Source: Linnemannia schmuckeri (lineage: Eukaryota > Mortierellomycota > Mortierellomycetes > Mortierellales > Mortierellaceae). From it: a stretch of DNA of 64,000 bases. The notes under the pieces were generated by a model, which ran no database searches, was not told the origin of the DNA, and saw nothing but the letters and a program-made list of their open reading frames with translations. Of the stretch, positions 55,096 through 64,000 are shown one piece after another. The position numbers and the translations under genes are program-made. Within the stretch, counting starts at the first letter, position 1. Every line of letters starts with the position of its first letter. The stretch is taken from NCBI GenBank assembly GCA_029449235.1, contig JANATG010000016.1, positions 434,001-498,000 on the forward strand. The letters are read 5' to 3'.

Positions 55096-56425
55096 AATAC
55101 TGAACCCATGGCTGCCAGGGTGGACTACAATAAATATCAATTCTCAAAAGCAATGCAAGGCGCAGCGCAATTGTAAGGCATGGAACACATGTAAGGAAAG
55201 ATAGAAGTAAGAAGGATGCATGATGTATAAGAGCATCAATTACGACGAAGAAACACTAATTCGATAGCACAAAGTAATATGCCTCTTCAACGCAAATCCA
55301 CACCCGTTTACGCCATAGGACATATAGCATTCAGCTCAACATTACTTGATTTCGCTAAAGAAAACTTTTTTTCATTGTTACACAAAAGGACACAAAAGGA
55401 AATTGGTGTGACATGGGAGGGACATGGGAAGGACATGGGAGGGACATGGGAAGGACATGGGAGGGACACGATTTAAGATTCTGTTACAAATTTGGTGGCA
55501 CCCTCCAGAATGATGACGTCATAGTAGTGTAGCCGATCGTTCTTCTAGAGTAGTATTTATGTGGGGTAGAAGCTGTTCGTTGTTCTTTGTCTCCTTTACT
55601 GTATAGACACTGGACTAACGGATAGCATCTGCATCGCATAGGTAACAAACCCTTCATAAGAGATAACAATAATACATGGTCTCCTTTACTGTATAGACAC
55701 TGGACTAACGGATAGCATCTGCATCGCATAGAGTCCAGTTTTGTAGAACCGATTGTGGAACTGACAGCGTTCCTATAATTCTGCCGCGAGCCCTCCCACG
55801 TGAAACACCGTGAAACAATTCGATAAATATACTGTCAAAACCCTTAAGCGAGTGTAAGACTTAGCCCTGCGCAGCCCAACTTCAATTACGCGCCTAAGCA
55901 TAGTTCACATGCAGGTACAGAAAAAATGAAGAAATGTTTTGGACGATTTGAGGATTTATTATTTCTTTTCTATATCGATGGAGCCAGCAGCTATGCCTTT
56001 GACAAGGACATGAGCAGACCGAACAATGAACAATAAAATGAGCAAAGTATTGCATAATTCCTTTGTAGCATTCCTTGTGTTCCATGGTGCTCTGCTTTGC
56101 CATGTGTGCTCTCAAATGTGAGCAAGAGTGAGAGTGTCGTCTCCTCCCTCTTTTTCTTTCTTCCCTTCCCTTTCATCATCTCTTCTTTTTCCTTCTGTTC
56201 TCTCTGATGCAAGGGAACGCCCTCTTGCATACAAAAAAAAAAAAAGAAAAAAATGGCTTGCATGATTCTTCATTGTGTTTGATGGATATGTGCGCTAAAG
56301 CAAAGTGCCAAACCTCCACCCCATTACCTCTGGCTGTCCATTGACATTTTGATTCGCTTTATTGAATCAACCTCCTTACCAGTAATTTGACGTTTTACCG
56401 TCTAAACAGATTTATTTTATTTCGT

Positions 56426-57600
56426 TCACAAGCTCATAAAGAACTGAATGACGCTGACAAGTGCAAAGATGAGGGAGGTAACCGCTATCCAAATGTTTGC
56501 GGGCGACGTCGATGACTGATATTTGAAGTAGCGTACAAAGCCCTTCAACAAATTATTGTAGTCCTTGGTGATACTCTCCATCGCTAGAAACGCGGTTCTC
56601 TCACACGTGGCGCAAGATACCAAGTAATCCTTTTGATGGGCCTCCGCGAATACGTTCCATGATATACCAGAGAACCAGCCAATGTCGTGTGCCAACTTAA
56701 CATCCTTCTCAGACATCATCATCGAAGCTAACAGCTGGTAAATGCTTCGCGATGCATCGCACTTGAAGTGCTTGATAAGGTACTTGAGCACTTGAATGTC
56801 GTAGAGCGTTAACGTCCTCAACTTGATCGTGGCACCGTCGTATGTAACGAAGTTGTCATAGCGGCGGGATGTCTTGATGTCGAACTTGTGGTGGAACAAA
56901 TCAGACAGTGGGAAAAAGCGAATATAGTAACAGTGGGTACGATCGTCTTGCACACAAACCGAACGGGACGCTGGCTGCATGCTGGCTGCATGCTGGAAAT
57001 GTTCAAAGCGACGGCTAGCATATCCTTTGGGTCCTTCGTTTGGAAGTACTCCGGAAATAATGTCGGATCAAATGGACTATAGATGCTAGCGATATCTCGA
57101 CATAGGTCCCACATCCTGTATCAAGGATGGAGCGGGTTGCATGCGGCCATGACATTTTTCACTATCTTCTTCAAGTCGTCCTTTGGTATGTCGCTCAGCC
57201 GAGCGTATTGGTCGATATGTTTCTTGGAATATAAGGTGTTCCTAAATATCTGCTCCATGATGACCGACCCTGGAAACGTCGAAGTGAAGGTCAAAATTTG
57301 GTCGCGCAGGAATGTTGTTATGGTTTGGTCGCCGGGACAGACTTGTGCGAGTATGTTCTGCGGATCATCCTCGACCACCCATTTGGTGGGCGTCGATCCC
57401 TCGAACTTGAAATCCCAGATGTTGGTTTTTAACAGATGGACCTTCGACTTGTCGTCCTTTTTGAGCGCCTTTATAATTGACTTGACAACATCATCATTCA
57501 TCTTCTCTTGGGCGTTGGAGTCATCGGAGGCGTTGGGTTCATCCAGATAAAGGCTCAGATCAATGCACAAAGGTCCAGTCATTGTTGGGTGAAAAGGCAT
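56426..57600 (-). pseudogene. DUF247-like protein, copy C (broken)
   Basis: Same lesions as 8355-9529; the C-terminal anchor is retained. Confidence 0.55.
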
Positions 57601-57922
57601 GAAGGAAAAAATTCTCGAAGATACCCCTTTGATAACGATGGTGCACAGATCCCGGGTGACTGCAATTTACAACTTCACCAATGTTCCAGACGTGCATGTT
57701 TGCATGCGTGCCTCATGTTTGTGATGACCTTTTCCTGTGCTACAAAGTGGTTATGGAACAATGGACGCATAAATTACGTCACTGAATTGAGTAATAGGAA
57801 TTAACTGCTATAGCTGTTCTTTTCGATTGACTTCTATCCATTCCTCATTCGTCGCCTTTTGCTTGACCCCCTCTGCCTACCAGACCCCTAGGCCGCGGTT
57901 TGAAACTGCACTTTCTCTGCAT

Positions 57923-58138
57923 TCAGGGATAGTTGCCGTCAGTGTCCTTGGACTGGAGGTAAAGTGGTCGCTGTAAATCGAGCAGGTGCCTTCGGATGTC
58001 ATTGCAGATGTTGTGGCCAGCCATGATGTTGCGGTGCATGTACTTTTGACATTTTGTACAATAAATTCGACAGAGGTCAACTTGGCCAACAAACTGGTAA
58101 CAAAATGGGCATTTCTTCAACCACTCATTTAGTGGCAA
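57923..58138 (-). pseudogene. Fanzor/TnpB-like zinc-ribbon fragment, copy C
   Basis: Identical to 9852-10067. Confidence 0.5.
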
Positions 58139-58940
58139 AAAAAAGAGGTATTTGACTACCCCCTAAGTATATTCTCAAGTGAACAAAGCATCGACAACGC
58201 AACCTTGAAGTTTATAGAAGCAAGGATTGAAACAGCCGACATCGAAGGTTCAAAAAGCAACGTTGGTATGAACGCTTGGATGCCACAATGTAATAGCAGC
58301 AGAGCGAGGGAATGTGAACACGGAAATGGAACGAGACAAGAACAAGGGAAAGGACCAGAGAGTACAGGAACAAGGAGGAACGGCAAGAAACGGATAGTGC
58401 TTATTGTACAGTACAGAGAGGTAGGGTATTTATACTAGTGTACAGGGGCGCAATGATGGAGGCGTAGGAATGATGGCAACGCGTGATGGTGGTGGCAACA
58501 CAGGGAGTGGTGGCAATACAAGGGATGGTGGCAATGCATGAGAATGGTGGCAATATAGGAGACAGTCTATGATACTGTCACACACAATCCATACCTAATG
58601 CAGATAGAAGCCACGCCAATAAGTCATGAACTCATATATTTTCGGGTTTTAGAATACAACTAAACTGGTTTTTTTGAAGGGCTATTCATCCAGCTCGCCA
58701 ACGAGAAGGTTTGGGAAGTTTGATTGGCACAGGGAGTAGAAAGAGTATTTTTCGCACTGGAGACGCTAATTACAACCAATTTAAACTCACTTTTTTTAAA
58801 AATATATGAGTCTATGACTTACAGGCGCGACCTCTAATAGCAAATGGTTATGTAGAAGCCATAACAGATGAGTTTTCTCTTTAGAGCATATGTGACATGT
58901 CAGCGGATAGTATGACCTAAGAGTTAACCATTACACGAGA

Positions 58941-59734
58941 CTATCTCCAATGTCTTTTATTTGCTGGAAGATAAGATGATGCAAGTGTAATGTAAGCATC
59001 CATCTTCACCTTACTTTTGGTTATGAGATGCCGAGGGTTCTCCTTATAAGCTAGGATACCGACGTCCCCACCGTAGAAAAACCTAGCTTTTTCGATGGCC
59101 TCCCGTTCTGAATACCACGAACCACGTTTCCAAGCTTGATCGGTACTCCATTCGTCCTGCAATCGATCCCAATTTGGGAGATTGAGCGACCAACGTCGAT
59201 CCTTGATGGATTTTATGGTCTTGACCCCAAGATGATAGTAGGCCTTGACATCCTGCTTGGATAAATAACTATCTTGAACCTCGGAAGAAGTAGATTCCGG
59301 GTAGATATCGAAATGATTACGACGACAGACCAAGCAGAGGCGAAAATCATGCTTTGTTCTCCACCTTCGGCAAGACTGGCACAACCTTTATTGGGAGGCC
59401 ATTCTGGGACAGCCAGCGGCAGAGCAGCGTACTTTTGTGGGCTCCAGGAGCGCGATACACTGGCACAGCTTTCGCATACGAGATAGCTAGCCGCCACTAC
59501 ATAGATCATACGGAGTTTTGTCGTGGCGCCAGGATAGCTTCTTAACGGGTCGCGTGGCATATCGACAGAGCTGTTCCTCCACCATGTACAATTGTGGTAG
59601 TAATTCCAGACATCCAAGCTGGTTACCATCTCATAGAGGGTTCGATTGACCCGAGAAAGACGAGTCAGTTGAGATGGATAAAGGTAGGAACAGATTTCCA
59701 ACCATATTTCTATGGGTACACTCAATTCACCCAA
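58941..59734 (-). pseudogene. F-box protein, copy C (broken)
   Basis: Same as 10870-11663; the 47-bp repeats follow at 59730-59964. Confidence 0.7.
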
Positions 59735-61392
59735 TGTGGCAGTGAGTATGTGGGCTGTTGTGAATTGTTCAATGTACCCAATGTGGCAGTGAACATGGGG
59801 ACTGTTGAGGATTGTTCAATGCACCCAATGTGGCAGTGAACATGGGGGCTGTTGTGAATTATTCAATGCACCCAATGTGGCAGTGAACATGGGGGCTGTT
59901 GTGAATTATTCAATGCACCCAATGTGGCAGTGAGCATGGGGGCTGTTAGTCTCGCTGCCATCCCTTCACTTTTGTGTGGTCAGGATCTCATTTTGAGCCT
60001 TCAGGTAGTGAAGGTCTGGGTCGTTATCTGGGGTGGTGAAGTGAAGTGCGAAAATTTTTCTCCCAAAAAGGAAATAGTCGTGGTATGGGTTGCTCAATGC
60101 TGACCTACCCCTTAAATTACCCTCATACTATTGCAAAAAGATGTGATCGATATTGTTGCAAAAGGATGTGGTCGGTACAGCAGTTGTGACCCCTTAGACT
60201 AGCAGTCCTATCCCTTCATAGACATAGTATTTGTAGTGCGCTCAGCTCTCTCGTCTACTCTTTGCCCTTTTACACATAACTTGTTGGACGAGAGTATCAA
60301 CAAGAGTTTCGCTGTCGCGCTGCAGTTTATTATCCCCTCTCCATTGTCAAAACCCTTTCCCTCTGTACTAATTGAGGACTTCACAGCGTTCCTACAATTC
60401 TGGCCACCGACCCTCCCCCTGAGTAACAATACCACGAAGACTATTTCCTTTTTGGGAGAAAAATTTTCGCACTTCACTTCACCACCCAGATATCGACCCA
60501 GACCTTCACTACGTAAAGGCTCAGGATGAGATCCTGACCACACAAAAGTGAAGGGATAGCAGCGAGACTAGGGGGCTGTTGCGAGACTAGGGGGCTGTTG
60601 CGAGTTGTTCAATTCGCCTAGGGGTACCTTTTATGGTCAACCCGGGGAAGGCGAAAGTAAAAAGGGTTTAAGGAACGATGTGTATGCTTAAGTTTCACTC
60701 GTGCTCGATGAAACAAGGCTGGGAAGTTTTCTCGAAGGCCACACAAAAATTCAATTCATGCTCTATCGAGATTGAGCGGTTCGCGCTGGCACCTCCTGTC
60801 CTTCTCGTCTTCGAGTATGGCCACAGGACTCTAAATCACCTTTCAATAAAACTTGTCCAACTGGTAAAAAAGCAGAGTATATAGAGCCCGTGGCGGTATT
60901 TTTTCACAACTGCAACATGACACAGAGTTCGCGGCTGTATTTTTCCACAAGCGGAGTGAGTACGATTGGACATTTTTTTAATGGCCTCTGAGCTAGATTC
61001 TCTCACCGAATACTTTAGACCAAAAAAAAAAAAAAAAAAGCGACAAACTCGGGACAGCCGTATTGTGATGCAGCTGTTAATGGAGCACAAGGCTGTTGCC
61101 AGAATCTGAGCACTGCCACATGAAATAGTATATATATATCATATAGTCCCAGCATATTTCACTCCACACTCATCCGATCCTGTCCCCCAAGACTCCTATC
61201 AAGCACCTTCACGGATCGCCTCCAGGACCTACACAACTCTCAAACAGACATTTACCCTTGTAAGTCTACATTGTATTGGACAGTATTCATGATGTAAGAG
61301 TGATTACTCGTACCGACCATGTACAACGTCTTTTTCTGACGCCTGTCTCTCTATACCTTGCACCACAATAGAAGGACCGCAGTAGCATTAAA

Positions 61393-61749
61393 ATGAAGAG
61401 CGCACCTTTGGTCTTGGCTACCCTGGCAATTGCCGCTACTTCGGAAGCCGCTCGTGTCCACGGTAACTGCAAAATTCAAATCAACAGTTTTGGCAGTAAG
61501 GCAATGACTTGCAAAGCCGTCCTCCCCAGCGGAATCACAGTTACCAGAAGTGACACTGTCTCTGGCTCATACCCCAAGCTTTGTGCTAAGGATGATTCCA
61601 TCTGCTGGCAAATGAACGTCAAATCTCCTCCAAACATTGATGTGTTTTACGCCAACACAGTGAGACAAACTACCGGGGTTGTTACTGACATGGACAACAC
61701 CGGTGGCAATATTCTGACCTGGAGAACTTCCTATGATGTTAACTTTTAA
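61393..61749 (+). CDS. Small secreted protein, copy C, intact
   Basis: The translation is identical to 13322-13678, with predicted leader intron 61260-61371. Confidence 0.8.
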   Translation: MKSAPLVLATLAIAATSEAARVHGNCKIQINSFGSKAMTCKAVLPSGITVTRSDTVSGSYPKLCAKDDSICWQMNVKSPPNIDVFYANTVRQTTGVVTDMDNTGGNILTWRTSYDVNF

Positions 61750-62473
61750 TTAAAGGGGCTTAATAGCCAGTCGAATCTTGGTCATTCTCAGTCATATAAA
61801 GTCAACTATCTGACTTGCGTATTGTATCCTTATTTATGCGTATTGTGAATCCGATAGTGGGTGATCCGGCTGCCTATTTTTTGTTGGCGGTGAACAAAGG
61901 TTGAAGGGGGGGGAGGAGTATACTCTTGTGGGAATAGAGCGATGTGAAATCTGGATGTCCAAAGAGGGGTATAATGGGTTACGAAGACGACGAAGGAAGT
62001 CTTACGTCCATTATCCGAGCAGACGAGCCGTGTCTGTGCCCTCCCAACCCCCCCTTAGTTTAGTTTAGTTTTCTTTTCTTTTCTTTTCTTTTCTTTTCCT
62101 TCGTGCTCGACCTGAGAGATAGTGTGCAGAGATCGATGCATGTTTCTTTTTATTTTCTCTTTTTTAGTTTAGTTTCTCGAGTGCAACCAATAGAAGATTG
62201 ATTACACAGAGATGGCTCGTCTGCTCGGATAATGGACGTAAGACTTCCTTCGTCGTCTTCGTAACCCATTATATTACCTTGTAAACGAACAAGTGTCTGC
62301 AGCGCCATACTTATTTTTATGAGCACAAACACTTGATGAGGATCACAGTCCATGCGATTGCATGCTTAGTTTGCGTACAAAGACCTTAATGAAGTGAAAT
62401 AGGTGAACAATAACAGAAGAAAGTGTGTGATATTACAACGAGCCCAAAATCTACAAATATGCTTGGGTGACGA

Positions 62474-63037
62474 CTATCGTGTTCCAAAGAGAAACCCAAC
62501 AGCAGTTGCGACAACAAGGATGGTGACACCAGTAAACACCTTGAAAGAACCACCGAAACTTGCAGCAGCGGCATTGCTCATTGCCATCATAGGAACGTAT
62601 GTAACCGTCGCCGCAGGTATGCCAATCATACGTTTACCAGTCGGGATACGAGGGATAAAATAAGTGGTCGTAGGCACAGTAAGAGGAGCGGGACAGACTG
62701 CGGTCTTGTAGCGTGGATCAGAAAGACTTGCATACAGGTTGCCGGTACCCATACCCAAAATGCCGCAGATATCGCGGCGCATGCAGTATCGAAGCCAATT
62801 ACTGTTTATGGTCAATGGGCAGAAGCAAGCCTCTTGCTGGGGCGACATTGTTGAGGTTGTCGGTAGGTGCGTCAAGTCAAGGATGGTGAAGGTACAAGTC
62901 GGGGAGAGTCTTTTAGCAGCAGTAACAACGCAGGCGTCACATTTATCCTGCCTTTAAGCCGAGACGCCGATGGTGATGTAGCTGAGAGCGGCGAAAATGA
63001 GGGTCAAAAGAGACAAGATTGTTGTGTAGAATTGCAT
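62474..63037 (-). pseudogene. Secreted anchored protein, copy C
   Basis: Same early TAA (62954-62956) as 14403-14966. Confidence 0.6.
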
Positions 63038-64000
63038 GTCTGCGTTGTTTTTTTGTGGGCGTTGAAAGGGAGACAGAGATGTTTGAGAATATGGATAGTG
63101 TAGACAGAGTTGTAGCACTTGATTTATGAATATGGGATACTGTTGAAAATATTTGTGAGTAAAAAAATTTCTCGTGTGGATGTCCCCATTGTATCTTGAA
63201 AGTCTGAGATGCAAATAAAAAGTTGGAATGTACACCTTGCAGGCCGTATTTTTGGATGCGGCTTGTTTCTGTGCCATATGCTAGTCCTTTTCAATTTTTT
63301 ACAGGTGAACAAGGCGACGACAGCCTGCCCTGTAATTCTAATGAAGCAAGGATTGAAAGAGCCGACATCGAAGGATCAAGAAGAAACGTCGCTATGAACG
63401 CTTGGCTGCCACAAGCCAGTTATTCATCTTCTGTGTATGTCTTGTGCTTGGGAAGACTTTTCGATCGCATGTGCTACGCTTGGGAGGATTTCATTGTCGC
63501 GTATCCTGTGCAATCAGGAGTAGCTCCCCAACGTACCATCGGCTGGAGGCGGTTACTCTAATGATGCTTAAGAGATATGGTAGGGAGAACGAGCATAAAA
63601 GGGTCAAAAAGCAACGTCGCTATGAACGCTTGGCTGCCACAGGCCAGTTGTCATCCCTTCCGTTTCTCTCAGACGGAGGAAAGATTGTAAATGTCGCGTC
63701 CCAAACAAGGTTCATAGAAACGCTTCTACAATCACGTGACATCAGCGATCCCTTAATCTCTTGCTCACTCTCCTGTTTTTTTCCAGTACCCTTTCTTTTT
63801 CGGCATCCCTTGAATTTTGTGTCATCCCTTTCTGTTGTCCCTGATATTGTCCCTTCGCTCTTCTCCCTCCCTCTTCTCTCGCTCTCTTCCCTCGTCGCTC
63901 TTTTCCCTTGGTCTCCTTGCAAGAGGATTGGAACGCTAATACGTCATCTTGACAATGGCAATGGCCTTCTCTATAGAGGAACCAACATCGAAGGATCAAA

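Larger units (their letters stand above)
51945..64000 (+). repeat. Segmental duplication, copy C
   Basis: It matches 3875-15929 at an offset of 48071 and is cut by the window end. Differences noticed: one extra T in the T-run at about 51955-51965, and GTTGAC at about 55011 where A has GTCGAC. Against copy B it forms an inverted repeat (43027-50490 with 56537-64000) around a 6,046-bp loop. It includes the solo LTR 55482-55817, TA element 59949-60568, MITE 61972-62271, and 28S-derived copies 58175-58290, 63305-63423, 63601-63650 and 63982-64000. Confidence 0.97.

Noticed and set aside
1..64000. tRNA genes
   Set aside because: I saw no convincing cloverleaf with A and B boxes, though I could not run a scan.

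Overview
The window looks like nuclear DNA of an early-diverging fungus, most likely Mucoromycota and plausibly Mortierellales. The support is short GT-AG introns, a fungal-type mitochondrial citrate synthase, a Crinkler header, small secreted cysteine-containing proteins, and a dense mix of Crypton, Helitron, LINE, LTR, DD34E and MITE remnants. I see no tRNA, no CRISPR array and no bacterial operon structure.

Layout: 1-525 is the 5' part of a minus-strand hypothetical gene. 1219-2735 is a 5'-truncated Helitron relic with a recognisable 3' terminus. 2975-7024 is a Crypton (tyrosine recombinase plus GCR1_C-like domain), broken by a frameshift and a stop. 7411-7746 is a solo LTR with a perfect 4-bp target duplication. 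8355-16768 holds a set of small genes: a DUF247-like pseudogene, a Fanzor/TnpB-like zinc-ribbon fragment, a broken F-box gene, an intact small secreted protein, a broken secreted and anchored protein, and an 8-cysteine secreted protein. MITEs, a solo LTR and 28S-rRNA-derived short repeats lie among them. 17165-19500 has a minisatellite, a Crinkler-header pseudogene and an unknown exon. About 19626-25247 is a nearly complete Helitron with a good 3' terminus and one frameshift between Rep and helicase. 25250-27300 is repeat-rich. 27700-29184 (PrpD-type 2-methylcitrate dehydratase) and 30409-32649 (three-exon citrate-synthase-family gene with a mitochondrial presequence) are convergent and are the clearest housekeeping genes. 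32722-37210 holds two 5'-truncated LINEs. 38024-39039 has one hypothetical gene and one gene fragment. 40071-40666 is the 3' end of 28S rRNA.

The dominant large-scale structure is one segment present three times. Copy A is 3875-16340. Copy B is 42616-50490, inverted, and corresponds to A 8466-16340. Copy C is 51945 to the window end and corresponds to A from 3875. A and C differ by a constant offset of 48071. A and B coordinates sum to 58956 throughout. I noticed only two substitutions and one T-run length difference. B and C form an inverted repeat (palindrome) around a 6.05-kb loop. A decayed DD34E transposase lies between them.

The broken genes carry the same lesions in every copy, so decay came before duplication. 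The small secreted protein is intact in all three. The linkage of a Crypton recombinase to secreted-protein, F-box and other genes inside a repeated segment resembles the logic of giant Crypton-related elements (Starships). The lack of clean shared ends and the broken recombinase argue that recent copying was passive. A second notable signal is a family of short repeats that share a segment of 28S rRNA starting near the peptidyl-transferase-loop sequence ATAACTGG.
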